Part shown: in pieces, positions 1-10,148 of the stretch | Position numbering within the stretch: the first letter of the stretch is position 1 | Layout of the letters: each line of letters starts with the position of its first letter | Source of the DNA: Microbacterium sp. SYP-A9085 | Lineage (GTDB): Bacteria; Actinomycetota; Actinomycetes; Actinomycetales; Microbacteriaceae | DNA: 64,000 nt | Direction: 5' to 3' | NCBI RefSeq assembly: GCF_009649635.1 | Contig: NZ_WJII01000003.1 | Coordinates: forward strand, 124,001 to 188,000 | The notes under the pieces: generated by a model | Database searches by the model: none | What the model was told of the DNA's origin: nothing | What the model saw: the letters and a program-made list of their open reading frames with translations, nothing else | Translations under genes and position numbers: made by a program

Positions 1-192
1 CGCCAGTAGCAGTTCCTCCGGGTTCCAGCGGGACGGATCGCCGCGGAACGGCTTGTCGGCGGACACCGGGAGATCCGGCTTGCCGTCCGAGGACAGCGTG
101 ACCAGCCGGTCATAGTCCTTGTATCCGGTCGTCCCGGTGCCGCGGTTGCCGGTCCATTCGGACCGCAGACGATAGTGGTGCTCGCCGATCAT
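1..192 (-). CDS. OsmC/Ohr family peroxiredoxin, N-terminal part (runs off the left edge)
   Basis: The gene reads leftwards out of the window, so only the first 64 residues are present. They begin MIGEHHYRLRSEWTG and continue to RGDPSRWNPEELLLA. This matches the N-terminal beta-strand region of OsmC/Ohr proteins, which reduce organic hydroperoxides in the cytoplasm through two cysteines. Those cysteines lie beyond the visible part, so catalytic competence cannot be checked. The start is the ATG at 192. It is divergent from the asparaginase gene at 303. Family assignment is by motif recognition on a short fragment. Confidence 0.75.
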   Translation of the reverse strand, partial: MIGEHHYRLRSEWTGNRGTGTTGYKDYDRLVTLSSDGKPDLPVSADKPFRGDPSRWNPEELLLA

Positions 193-289
193 GTCCTCAG
201 TCTGGCACGCGGTCCACTGCCGGGGCGGCGGGGCCCGGAGGCACCGTGCTGCCCGGCCATGCCGCGCCGGGCACGTGTCGGCACGGCGG

Positions 290-295
290 TAGGCT
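290..295 (+). promoter_or_regulatory. Candidate -10 element (TAGGCT) of a leaderless asparaginase transcript
   Basis: TAGGCT lies seven bases before the GTG start at 303. This is the distance at which transcription would begin at the start codon itself. No Shine-Dalgarno-like purine run precedes the GTG, which fits a leaderless mRNA. No convincing -35 box is visible. Confidence 0.45.
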
Positions 296-302
296 GAGAG
301 CC

Positions 303-1292
303 GTGCCGCAGACCTTCGCCGCCACCGCCGCCGTCGAGCTCGCCGTGATCGAGCGCAGCGGGTTCGTGGAGTCCCGGCACAGCGGCTCGGCGGTCGTCCT
401 CGCCCCGGACGGGGAGGTGCTCCGCGAGTACGGCGATGCGAACGCCCTGATCCTCCCCCGCTCCACGCTCAAGCCGATCCAGGCGCTGGCCTGCCTCGGC
501 GCCGGCGCGCCGCTGGTGGGCGCGCAGCTGGCCCTGGCCACCGCGAGCCACTCCGGGACGGACCGTCATGTGGCCGTCGTACGCGAGATCCTCGCCGCCG
601 CCCACCTGACCGAGGACGACCTGGAGTGTCCGGCCGCGTGGCCCGGGGACACCGCCACCCGGGACGAGATGGTCCGCGACCACGCGACGCCCTCCCGGGT
701 GCGGATGAACTGCTCAGGCAAGCACGCCGCGATGCTGCTGACGTGCCGCACATCCGGGTGGGACACCGCCGGCTACCTCGACCCGTCGCACCCGCTGCAG
801 GTGCAGATCCGCGAGCTTGTGGAACGGCTCACCGGCATGCGGGTCGCCGCGACGGCGGTGGACGGCTGCGGCGCCCCCGTGTACGCGGTGACCCTCGCGG
901 CGCTGGCGAAGGCGATGCACAGGATCGGGACGTCGTCGGCGAGCTCGCCGTTCGCCCTGCACCGCAATGCCGGAGCGCTGGTGGAGGCGGTGCGCGAGAA
1001 CCCGTGGACGATCGCCGGCCCGGGATTGGCCGACACCATCGTCGCCGAGCGGCTCGGCGTGCTCTCCAAGGGCGGCGCCGAGGGCGTGCAGATCATGGTC
1101 GCCCCGAACGGCACGACCGTGGCGCTGAAGATGCTCGATGGGTCGTCGCGAGCGGCCGCCGTTGTCGCGATGCGGCTGCTTGAGCTGGCCGACGCTCTGC
1201 CTCCCGGCGACGTGGCCGCCGTTGTCTCACAGCTTCCTCTGGCCGTCACCGGCGGCGGACGGGACGTCGGGGCGATCCGCCCGGCGTTCTAA
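303..1292 (+). CDS. L-asparaginase II (Rhizobium etli AnsA/ReAV-like family)
   Basis: A 329-residue cytoplasmic enzyme predicted to hydrolyse L-asparagine to aspartate and ammonia. It belongs to the Asparaginase_II family (PF06089 type), unrelated to classical AnsA/AnsB. Family hallmarks visible are RSTLKPIQ (Ser54-x-x-Lys57), the SHSGTDRH block near residue 84, NCSGKHAAML near 142 and VLSKGGAEG near 260. These correspond to the Ser-Lys pairs described for the R. etli enzyme. An upstream in-frame ATG at 246 exists, but similarity starts after the GTG at 303, just behind a -10-like TAGGCT. The next gene, alanine dehydrogenase, follows after 55 bases, suggesting a small amino-acid catabolic unit. 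Confidence 0.85.
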   Translation: MPQTFAATAAVELAVIERSGFVESRHSGSAVVLAPDGEVLREYGDANALILPRSTLKPIQALACLGAGAPLVGAQLALATASHSGTDRHVAVVREILAAAHLTEDDLECPAAWPGDTATRDEMVRDHATPSRVRMNCSGKHAAMLLTCRTSGWDTAGYLDPSHPLQVQIRELVERLTGMRVAATAVDGCGAPVYAVTLAALAKAMHRIGTSSASSPFALHRNAGALVEAVRENPWTIAGPGLADTIVAERLGVLSKGGAEGVQIMVAPNGTTVALKMLDGSSRAAAVVAMRLLELADALPPGDVAAVVSQLPLAVTGGGRDVGAIRPAF

Positions 1293-1347
1293 CAGCGGCT
1301 CCGCGGGGAGCCCGAGCGAGCTCCCACGAGGAGCGGAAAGGAACCCG

Positions 1348-2463
1348 ATGAGGATCAGTGTCCCCACCGAGGTCAAGAACAACGAGTACCGCGTGGCGCT
1401 CACCCCCTCCGGGGTGCACGACCTCGTCGCGTCGGGGCATGAGGTGTTCGTGCAGTCCGGCGCGGGCCTGGGCTCGTCGATGCCCGATGGCGAATACCGC
1501 GATGCGGGAGCGACGATGCTCGACGACGCGGCGGAGGTCTGGGCGCGCGCCGAGTTGCTGCTGAAGGTGAAAGAGCCGATCGCCTCCGAGTACGGCTACT
1601 TCCGCGACGACCTGGTCCTTTTCACGTACCTGCACCTCGCCGCCGACCGAGCCCTCACCGACCGCCTGCTGGCGGACGGGATGACGGCCATCGCGTACGA
1701 GACCGTGCAGCTTGCCGGCGGCGGCCTGCCCCTGCTGGCGCCGATGAGCGAGGTCGCCGGGCGTCTCGCGCCCATGGTGGGCGCGCACACGCTGATGCGG
1801 TCCTCCGGCGGCCGGGGCCTGCTGATGTCGGGGGTTCCCGGGACCCGCCCCACCCGCGTGACGATCATCGGCGGCGGCGTCGCCGGCGCGAACGCGGCCG
1901 TCGTGGCGGCGGGCATGGGCGCCGACGTGACGGTGTTCGACACGAAGCTGCCGCGCCTGCGCTACCTGGACGACCACTTCCAGGGCCGGGTGAAGACCGC
2001 CGCGTCCAACCCGCTGGATCTGGACCGCGCCGTCGTCGACTCGGACCTCGTGATCGGATCGGTGCTGATCCCCGGCGCGAAGGCGCCGAAGCTCGTCACG
2101 AATGACATGGTGGCCCGCATGCGCCCGGGCTCGGTGCTCGTCGACATCGCCGTCGACCAGGGCGGCTGCTTCGCCGACACCCACCCGACTACGCACGACG
2201 ACCCGACGTTCACCGTGCACGACACCGTGTTCTACTGCGTCGCGAACATGCCCGGCGCCGTGCCCAACACGTCGACGTCAGCGCTGACGAACGCGACGCT
2301 CCCGTACGCGCGGCAGATAGCGCGCCTGGGCTGGAAGGACGCGCTGCGCGCCGATTCCGCGCTCGCCGCCGGGCTGAACACCGTCGCCGGTCAGGTCGCG
2401 AACACCGGGGTGGCCCTCGCGCACGGCATGACGCAGGTCCCGGTCGCGGACGCACTGGCCTGA
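1348..2463 (+). CDS. ald: Alanine dehydrogenase
   Basis: A 371-residue NAD-dependent enzyme interconverting L-alanine with pyruvate plus ammonia. The N-terminus MRISVPTEVKNNEYRVALTP is diagnostic, with catalytic residues at the positions known from the Mycobacterium tuberculosis enzyme: Arg15, Lys75 (LLKVKEP) and His96 (TYLHLAAD). The Rossmann motif GGGVAGANAA is near residue 175. The ATG at 1348 is preceded by a purine-rich SD (GGAAAGG). The open frame extends upstream, but that part overlaps the asparaginase gene and has no similarity. Its stop codon TGA abuts the TGA of the convergent secretion ATPase gene in the palindrome TGATCA, leaving no room for a terminator. Confidence 0.95.
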   Translation: MRISVPTEVKNNEYRVALTPSGVHDLVASGHEVFVQSGAGLGSSMPDGEYRDAGATMLDDAAEVWARAELLLKVKEPIASEYGYFRDDLVLFTYLHLAADRALTDRLLADGMTAIAYETVQLAGGGLPLLAPMSEVAGRLAPMVGAHTLMRSSGGRGLLMSGVPGTRPTRVTIIGGGVAGANAAVVAAGMGADVTVFDTKLPRLRYLDDHFQGRVKTAASNPLDLDRAVVDSDLVIGSVLIPGAKAPKLVTNDMVARMRPGSVLVDIAVDQGGCFADTHPTTHDDPTFTVHDTVFYCVANMPGAVPNTSTSALTNATLPYARQIARLGWKDALRADSALAAGLNTVAGQVANTGVALAHGMTQVPVADALA

Positions 2464-5373
2464 TCACCGCCGCGTCGCCCCGGCCACGCACACGCGGGCC
2501 GGGGTGCCGCCGGCGCGGATCAGCCACGCCCGGCCACGCCAGGTCAGGCAGTACGGCGGCAGCGCACGATCGCCGGTGAGCAGCCGATAGTCCGCCGCGC
2601 TGTCGGCGTCGATCAGCACGTCGTGGACGGCGCGCAGCGCCTGCCACAGCCGCCACGCGTGCTGCCACTGTTCGCCGTCGCCGACGACAACGGTCCCCAC
2701 CGCCGGCAGCTCGCCCCGGTCGAATCGCGCGAGGACGTCAGCGACGCTCACCGCCTCGACGCCGGCGCGGGAGGCTACGGCGTGCACGCGGGCGCGCGCG
2801 TCACCGGACCGTGTCACCGCCGCCGTCACCCGGTCCCGCGGATCCCATCCCGGGACGCCGCGGCCGACATGCGGTCGCGGACCCGGCGGAAGCGCCAGCT
2901 GGACGAGAGCGCCGTCGATGACAGCGCGGCCAGCCGGCAGGCGGCCCGAGAAGTCCGCCGCCGCGCCTCCGGCCGCGAGGAACTCCGCCCGCGACGAGGG
3001 GGCGAGAAGCACGCGCCGCGGCACCAGATCGGCCAGCCGGGTCACTGTCCCGGTGAGCCGCTGGGCCGCCAGCACCACCTGGGCGCCGCCGGGCCCCGCC
3101 GCGTGGATGACGTTCTCCAGGCGCTCGGCGAGCGCCTGGCCGTAGTCCGCCGGGTACCGGGCCAGCAGCGCGTCGAGATCGTCGACGAGGACGACGGTGC
3201 CGCTCCGCGGCGGGCTGTCGACGAGGTCTGCCATGACATCCCACGCCTGCTCGGGATGCGGCGGGACCCACACACTGTGACGGGCCTGCGCTGCCACCGT
3301 CGCCAGCAGTGAGGTGCGGCCGGACCCGGCGCCGCCGAGCACGCACAGGCCACGCTCGGCGGGCGCCAGCATCGCGACGCGCCGGCGCTGCTGCTCGGGC
3401 TCGTCGGCGATGCCGAGCACGAAGCCGTCCTGGTCTGCGGCGACGAGGGCGTCGGCGAGGTCGAGATGCTCGGGCAGCGGCGGCAGCCACGGGCGCCGCG
3501 GGGCGGGACCGGTCGCAGACGCCGTCGTGCGGGCGATGAGCTCCGCGGACGACAGCGCGATGCGCACCGTGCGCGGCGCCGCGTCGGCCGCCCGGCGCAC
3601 GAGCGCGATCCCCCGCGCCTCGGGCGCACCGGACAGGTGCCAGGCATCCTCCGTCCCCAGCAGCACGCGGCTGTCGGCGGGATCCGTCAGCCGCAGCCCG
3701 ATGCGCAGCGGGCAGTTCGCCAGCAGCGACTCGCGGAACGCCCCGGCGCGCTGCGTGCCGAGGATCAGGTGCACGCCGAGCGCGCGGCCGCGGGCGGCGA
3801 TGTCGGTGAACAGGTCCACGAGCTCGGGGTGGCTGGCGGTCAGGGCGGCGTACTCGTCCACGACCACGATGAGGCGCGGCATGCCCGTGCCGTCGATGTC
3901 GTGGGCGCCGGCACCGACGATCTCGCTCTCGCGGCGGCGCAGTTCCGCGCGCAGGCTCTGCAGCGCCCGCCGCGCGCCGCCGGCGTCGAGGTCGGTGATG
4001 ACGCCGGTCACGTGCGGCATCCCGGCCAGAGCGTCGAAGGCGGTTCCGCCCTTGAAGTCGGCGAGCAGGAACGACACCTGCGCCGTGGAGCAGCGGGCGC
4101 ACAGCGCGGTGATCCACGTGGTCAGCAGCGCGCTCTTCCCGGAGCCGGTGACGCCGGCGATCACCGCGTGCGGTCCGTCCGCGATCAGGTCGAGGACGAA
4201 CGGGCGCCCGTGGTCGGTGCCGAGCGGCGCGGCCAAGCGCGCCGCGCCCTTCCCCGCGCCGACATCCGGGGGCTGGCCGTCGAGGAGGTCGGCCAGCGCG
4301 ACGGGCGCGGCCGGGGCGGCCGGGACATACGTGTCCGCAGCACGGGTGGCGAGCAGCCGCGCGAGCTGCATCGCCTGGGCGGCCCCGACGGCCTCGACCC
4401 GGAGGTCTTCGTCGCGGCCGTCGCCGGCCAGACGGGCGCGGTCGAGTCGCGTCATGGTGAGGACGACGCCGCACCGCGGCGGCACGGGATCGCCTGGCCG
4501 GACCCGGGCGATGACGATGTCGGCGTCCTGCGGCGGCGCCTGCGCGGGCGCGCACACCGCGAGCACGCGACCGGTGCGGCTGGACGCGTGCGGCAGGGCG
4601 CGCAGCCAGGCCTCGCCGCCCGCGTCGTCGTCGACGTCGGCGATCCGCAGCCGGTCGGGCGGCAGGCACAGGCACAGCTGCAGCACGAGCGCGCGCACGA
4701 CCGCACGCGCGGGCGCGTCCGGTCCGATCACGGCGATGCCGTCGGCGGCCGGGACCGTCCGCGGCGCGTCCTCGAGCACCGCCGCCGCGCCGCGGAGTGC
4801 GGCGGCATCCGCGTCGTCGCCCCCGCCGCCGACGCGGACGGCGCTGCGGCCGGCGCCGGTGCCGACCACGAGCTCGTCGCCGCGACCGGCCACCGGGCGC
4901 CACACCTCGTCCTGCCCCGTCTCCCTCTCCCGCAGCAGCCGCAGGACGTCGGGATGCCGTTGCCACCGGGCGCGCCGCTCGGCATCGTGCTGCGCGTCGA
5001 CCGCGGCGCGCACGCGGCGCCGGGCGCGGGCGCCGTCCTGCTCCACCCGCCGGCGATCGCGTCGGGCCGTCCGCGCGGCGTCGGCGATCGAGCCGAGCGC
5101 TATCAGGGGGCCCAGCGCCGCGAACCACAGCATCGTGGCGGTGCCGGTCGTCAGCCACAGCCCGCCGGCGGCGAGCACGGGGATCGCGGAGGCGACGAGC
5201 GGGATGCCGCTGCGACGCAGACGCGCCGGTGGCTCCGGCAGTCGGAGCGCGTCGCCGGATCCGTCGTCGGGCGGACCGGGTCCGTCGTCCGACGGGCCGG
5301 CACGGTCGAGGGCGAGGGCGAGGGCGGAGAAGACCATGGCCCCAGTCAACGCCGCACCGACGGACGGTGGCAC
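2464..5373 (-). CDS. FtsK/SpoIIIE-type ATPase resembling EccC/EssC of type VII secretion
   Basis: A 969-residue membrane-anchored ATPase. Two hydrophobic segments lie near residues 58-75 and 78-97. A degenerate region follows, then an FtsK/SpoIIIE ATPase domain with Walker A GVTGSGKSALLTTW (about residue 408) and Walker B LIVVVDEYAAL (about 505). A second ATPase module has the altered P-loop GGAGSGRTSLLATV (about 683) and LVDDLDALL. The two-membrane-segment plus tandem-ATPase layout is that of EccC/EssC motors that export WXG100 proteins rather than of chromosome-translocating FtsK. The start is uncertain: GTG at 5373 or ATG at 5337, neither with a strong SD. It follows the PP2C gene by about 30 bases, so the two are probably co-transcribed. 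No WXG100 gene is adjacent; one is at 63761. Confidence 0.75.
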   Translation of the reverse strand: MPPSVGAALTGAMVFSALALALDRAGPSDDGPGPPDDGSGDALRLPEPPARLRRSGIPLVASAIPVLAAGGLWLTTGTATMLWFAALGPLIALGSIADAARTARRDRRRVEQDGARARRRVRAAVDAQHDAERRARWQRHPDVLRLLRERETGQDEVWRPVAGRGDELVVGTGAGRSAVRVGGGGDDADAAALRGAAAVLEDAPRTVPAADGIAVIGPDAPARAVVRALVLQLCLCLPPDRLRIADVDDDAGGEAWLRALPHASSRTGRVLAVCAPAQAPPQDADIVIARVRPGDPVPPRCGVVLTMTRLDRARLAGDGRDEDLRVEAVGAAQAMQLARLLATRAADTYVPAAPAAPVALADLLDGQPPDVGAGKGAARLAAPLGTDHGRPFVLDLIADGPHAVIAGVTGSGKSALLTTWITALCARCSTAQVSFLLADFKGGTAFDALAGMPHVTGVITDLDAGGARRALQSLRAELRRRESEIVGAGAHDIDGTGMPRLIVVVDEYAALTASHPELVDLFTDIAARGRALGVHLILGTQRAGAFRESLLANCPLRIGLRLTDPADSRVLLGTEDAWHLSGAPEARGIALVRRAADAAPRTVRIALSSAELIARTTASATGPAPRRPWLPPLPEHLDLADALVAADQDGFVLGIADEPEQQRRRVAMLAPAERGLCVLGGAGSGRTSLLATVAAQARHSVWVPPHPEQAWDVMADLVDSPPRSGTVVLVDDLDALLARYPADYGQALAERLENVIHAAGPGGAQVVLAAQRLTGTVTRLADLVPRRVLLAPSSRAEFLAAGGAAADFSGRLPAGRAVIDGALVQLALPPGPRPHVGRGVPGWDPRDRVTAAVTRSGDARARVHAVASRAGVEAVSVADVLARFDRGELPAVGTVVVGDGEQWQHAWRLWQALRAVHDVLIDADSAADYRLLTGDRALPPYCLTWRGRAWLIRAGGTPARVCVAGATRR

Positions 5374-5403
5374 CGCTGCGGCGGATCTGTGGAGCGGCGG
5401 CGC

Positions 5404-6318
<915 letters not shown>

Positions 6319-6376
6319 GCCGAGCCTCCCTGGGGGTGGGGATATGCCGCCGATGGTGGCCGGCGACGTTCACATA

Positions 6377-8416
6377 CTAGTTGACGCCCTCCGCGGCATC
6401 CGGGACTTCCCGCTCCCCGACGGCATCCGCCGCAGCGGGCACGCCGCCCGCCATCGCCGGCACCGGCGGGGCCCCGCTGTCCAGCACGGGCGCCTCGAAC
6501 TGCGCGTTGTACAGCCGCCAGTACGCGCCCTGGGCTGCCAGCAGCTCATCGTGGGTACCCTGCTCGACGATCGATCCGGACTCCATCACGAGGATGAGGT
6601 CGGCGTCCCGGATCGTGGACAGCCGGTGCGCTATCACGAACGACGTGCGGTCCGTGCGCAGCCGCGACATGGCCCGCTGGATGAGCAGCTCGGTGCGGGT
6701 GTCGACGGAGCTGGTGGCCTCGTCCAGGATCAGGATGCGCGGATCGGCCAGGAACGCGCGGGCTATCGTCACCAGCTGCCGTTCCCCGGCCGACAGGTTC
6801 GTGGCCTCGTCGTCCAGCAGGGTGTCGTAGCCGTCGGGCAGCGCGTGCACGAAGCGGTCCACGTAGGCCGCGGTCGCGGCATCCATGATCTCCTCCTCGG
6901 ATGCCTCGGGCCGGCCGTACGCGATGTTCTCCCGGATCGTCCCGGAGAACAGCCACGTGTCCTGCAGCACCATGCCGGTGCGCGCGCGCAGGTCGGCGCG
7001 CGTCATCTGCCGGGTGTCCACGCCGTCCAGCAGGATGCGACCGGAGTCGACGTCGTAGAACCGCATGATGAGATTCACGAGCGTGGTCTTGCCGGCCCCG
7101 GTCGGCCCGACGATGGCGACCGTGCTGCCGGGCGTCGCCGCCAGGCTCAGGTCGCCGATCAGCGGCGTGTCCGGCAGGTAGCGGAACGCGACGTCCTCGA
7201 ACGCGAGCTCGCTGGCGTCGGCGGGGACGCTCAGCGCGGGATCCGCGTCCGGGCTCTCCTCGGCCTCGTCGAGGAGCTCGAACACGCGCTCGGCGCTGGC
7301 CACGCCCGACTGCAGCAGGTTCGCCATCGAGCCGAGCTGGCCGAGCGGCTGGGTGAACTGGCGCGAGTACTGGATGAACGCCTGCACGCCGCCGATCGAG
7401 ATCGACCCGTTCGCTATCTGCAGACCGCCGGCGACCGCTATGGCGACGTAGACGAGGTTTCCCACCCACATCATCGCCGGCATGATGATCCCGGACACGA
7501 ACTGCGCCCCGAAGCTGGCGCGGTACACGGTGTCGTTCTCGTCGCGGAACGCCGTCTCGACGTCACGCTGGTGCCCGTACACCTTCACTATCGCGTGCCC
7601 GGAGAACGTCTCCTCGACGCGGGCGTTCAGCACCCCGGTCGCCGCCCACTGGGCGACGAAGAGCTTCTGCGAGCGGCGGGCCACCAGTACCGTGATGACG
7701 ATCGTCAGCGGGATCGTGACGAGGGCGATCACAGCCAACAGCGGCGAGATCGAGAACATCATGATCAGCACGCCGAGGACCGTCAGCAGCGAGATGACGA
7801 CCTGCGACATGCTCTGCTGCAGCGTCTGGCCGATGTTGTCGACGTCGTTCGTGACCCGGCTGAGCAACTCGCCGCGCTGCGACCGGTCGTAGTACGACAG
7901 CGGCAGCCGGTGCAGCTTGTCCTCCACGAGCATCCGGATCCGGTGCATGGCCCGCTGCACGACGATATTCAGGATCCGGCCCTGCAGCCACATGAACAGC
8001 GCCGAGACGATGTAGACCGTGAGCACCACCGCGATCAGCCAGCCCAGCCGGCCGACGTCGATGCCCTGCCCGGGCGTGAAGTCCATCCCCCGCAGCATGT
8101 CGGCGACCTGACCGTTGCCGGATGCCTGGATCTGCGCAATCACCTGCGCCTTCGTGACACCGGACGGCATGTCCTTCGAGATGAAGCCGGCGACCACGAC
8201 GTTGGTGGCCTCGCCGAGCAGCTTCGGGCCGACGACGCTCAAGGCGACGCTGATGACGCCGAACAGGACCACGACGGCGATCCAGAGCGCGTCCGGGCGC
8301 AGCATCCCGAGCAGGCGCTTCGCGCTGGGCCCGAAATTCTGCGCCTTCGCGGCAGGCGCGCCCATGCCGCCCATGGGGCCGCGGCCGTGGCCTGCGCGCA
8401 TTCCGCCGCCGCTCAT
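6377..8416 (-). CDS. ABC exporter half-transporter with canonical Walker B (second subunit of a heterodimer)
   Basis: A 679-residue fusion of a six-helix membrane domain and an ATPase domain, type IV ABC exporter (LmrCD/BmrCD/TM287-288 class). The N-terminal 30 residues are Gly/Met-rich (MSGGGMRAGHGRGPMGGMG). The membrane domain covers about residues 45-360. The P-loop is GPTGAGKTTLV (about 435), the signature is the atypical LSAGERQ (about 539) and Walker B is ILILDEATSSVD with the catalytic Glu. The start is the ATG at 8416, which overlaps the stop of the upstream partner gene (ATGA), so the pair is translationally coupled. The open frame continues further upstream only as a shadow of the partner gene. 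Confidence 0.9.
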   Translation of the reverse strand: MSGGGMRAGHGRGPMGGMGAPAAKAQNFGPSAKRLLGMLRPDALWIAVVVLFGVISVALSVVGPKLLGEATNVVVAGFISKDMPSGVTKAQVIAQIQASGNGQVADMLRGMDFTPGQGIDVGRLGWLIAVVLTVYIVSALFMWLQGRILNIVVQRAMHRIRMLVEDKLHRLPLSYYDRSQRGELLSRVTNDVDNIGQTLQQSMSQVVISLLTVLGVLIMMFSISPLLAVIALVTIPLTIVITVLVARRSQKLFVAQWAATGVLNARVEETFSGHAIVKVYGHQRDVETAFRDENDTVYRASFGAQFVSGIIMPAMMWVGNLVYVAIAVAGGLQIANGSISIGGVQAFIQYSRQFTQPLGQLGSMANLLQSGVASAERVFELLDEAEESPDADPALSVPADASELAFEDVAFRYLPDTPLIGDLSLAATPGSTVAIVGPTGAGKTTLVNLIMRFYDVDSGRILLDGVDTRQMTRADLRARTGMVLQDTWLFSGTIRENIAYGRPEASEEEIMDAATAAYVDRFVHALPDGYDTLLDDEATNLSAGERQLVTIARAFLADPRILILDEATSSVDTRTELLIQRAMSRLRTDRTSFVIAHRLSTIRDADLILVMESGSIVEQGTHDELLAAQGAYWRLYNAQFEAPVLDSGAPPVPAMAGGVPAAADAVGEREVPDAAEGVN

Positions 8417-10146
8417 GCCGCCTCCTTCGCCGAGAGCTGCGAATCCACGATCTCCCGGTACGTCTCGTTGGTCGCCACGAGCTCGTCGTGGGTTCCGCGG
8501 CCGACGATCCGGCCGTGGTCGAGCACGAGGATCTGGTCGGCGTGCTGGATCGTGGACACCCGCTGTGCGACGATCACGCGCGTCGCGTCCGGGATGCGCT
8601 CGGCCAGCGCGTGCCGCAGGGCGGCGTCGGTGCGCAGGTCGAGTGCGGAGAACGAGTCGTCGAAGATGTACACCTCGGGGCGGTGCACGAGGGCGCGGGC
8701 TATCGAGAGCCGCTGCCGCTGGCCGCCGGACACGTTCGTGCCGCCCTGCGCTATCGGCGCGCCCAGCTGCTCGGGCATGGCCTCGACGAACTCTGTGGCC
8801 TGCGCTATCTCGAGGGCCTCCCACAGCTGCTCGTCGGTGGCCTGCTCGTCGCCGTACCGCAGGTTCGAGGCGATCGTCCCGGAGAAGAGGAAGGCGCGCT
8901 GCTGGACGAGCCCGGTGCGCCGCCACAGCTCATCCGGGTCGTACGCGCGCACGTCGACGCCGTCGACGGTGACCTGCCCGCCGGTCACGTCGAACAGCCG
9001 GGCGATCAGGCCCACCAGCGTGGTCTTCCCGGAGCCGGTGGATCCGATGATCGCGGTGGTGGTGCCGGGCTCGACCGTGAACGAGATGTCGTGCAGCACG
9101 GCGTCGTCGGCCCCGGGGTACGCGAAGTCCACGTGGTCGAACACGACGCGACCGACCGGTGCGGGGACCTCGGCGGCGGTGTCCGGCGCCGTGACGCTGG
9201 GCTCGGTGTCCAGCACCTCGCCGATGCGGGTCGCGCAGACGGCGGCGCGCGGGATCATCACGAACATGAATGTCGCCATCATCACGCCCATCAGGATCTG
9301 CATCATGTAGGTCAGGAACGCGAACAGCGTGCCGATCTGGGCGTCGCCGGCCTGCACCTGGAACGCTCCGAACCAGATCACCGCGGCGCCGGAGACGTTC
9401 AGCACGACCATCACGGCCGGGAACATGATCGCCATCAGATTGCCGGCGCGCACCCCCGACTCCATGACGTCGGCGCTGCCCTTCTCGAACCGGGCCCGCT
9501 CCTCCCGTTCGCGCACGAACGCCCGCACGACTCGGATGCCGGTCAGCTGCTCGCGCATGATCTGGTTGACCCGGTCGATGCGTCGCTGCATCGCACGGAA
9601 CGCCGGAACCATCCGCACCACGATCAGTGAGACGATCACGAGCAGGACGGGAACGGACACGCCCATCAGCCAGGACAGCCCGACATCCTGCCGGATCGCG
9701 AAGATCACGCCGCCGATGGCGAGGATCGGAGCGGAGACCATCAGGGTCGCGGACATCTGCACGAGCATCTGCACCTGCTGCACGTCGTTCGTGTTGCGGG
9801 TGATAAGCGACGGGGCGCCGTACTGGCCCACTTCGCGCTGCGAGAACGACACGACCCTGTGGAACAGGTCGTTGCGGACGTCGCGGCCCATGCCCATCGC
9901 GAGCCGGGATCCGAAGTACACGGCGACCACCGCGCACACTATCTGGCCGAGGCTTATCACCAGCATGATCCCGCCGGTGCGCCAGATGAAGTCGATGTCC
10001 CCCTTCAGCACCCCGTCGTCGATGATGTCGGCCTGCAGAGTGGGCAGCCACAGCGACGCGAGCGACTGGGCTATCTGGAACACGAGGACGCCGAGGATCA
10101 GCGGCCACCCGGGTCGCAGGTACCGGAGGAGGAGTCTGCCGAGCAC
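8413..10146 (-). CDS. ABC exporter half-transporter with degenerate Walker B (first subunit of a heterodimer)
   Basis: A 577-residue membrane-plus-ATPase exporter subunit. Six membrane helices lie within residues 15-300; the P-loop is GSTGSGKTTLVGL (about 369) and the signature is the canonical VSGGQRQR (about 472). Walker B reads VYIFDDSFSALD, so the catalytic Glu is replaced by Asp. Its partner has the opposite pattern, a normal Glu but an altered signature. Together they give one consensus and one degenerate ATP site, as in known heterodimeric exporters. The GTG start at 10146 is two bases after the stop of the TetR gene, indicating one operon controlled by that regulator. The substrate is probably a drug or lipid but is unknown. 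Confidence 0.9.
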   Translation of the reverse strand: MLGRLLLRYLRPGWPLILGVLVFQIAQSLASLWLPTLQADIIDDGVLKGDIDFIWRTGGIMLVISLGQIVCAVVAVYFGSRLAMGMGRDVRNDLFHRVVSFSQREVGQYGAPSLITRNTNDVQQVQMLVQMSATLMVSAPILAIGGVIFAIRQDVGLSWLMGVSVPVLLVIVSLIVVRMVPAFRAMQRRIDRVNQIMREQLTGIRVVRAFVREREERARFEKGSADVMESGVRAGNLMAIMFPAVMVVLNVSGAAVIWFGAFQVQAGDAQIGTLFAFLTYMMQILMGVMMATFMFVMIPRAAVCATRIGEVLDTEPSVTAPDTAAEVPAPVGRVVFDHVDFAYPGADDAVLHDISFTVEPGTTTAIIGSTGSGKTTLVGLIARLFDVTGGQVTVDGVDVRAYDPDELWRRTGLVQQRAFLFSGTIASNLRYGDEQATDEQLWEALEIAQATEFVEAMPEQLGAPIAQGGTNVSGGQRQRLSIARALVHRPEVYIFDDSFSALDLRTDAALRHALAERIPDATRVIVAQRVSTIQHADQILVLDHGRIVGRGTHDELVATNETYREIVDSQLSAKEAA

Positions 10147-10148
10147 GG

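Noticed and set aside
246..302. Upstream ATG (246) for the asparaginase gene
   Set aside because: The added 19 residues are Pro/Gly/Arg-rich without family similarity and precede the probable -10 element.
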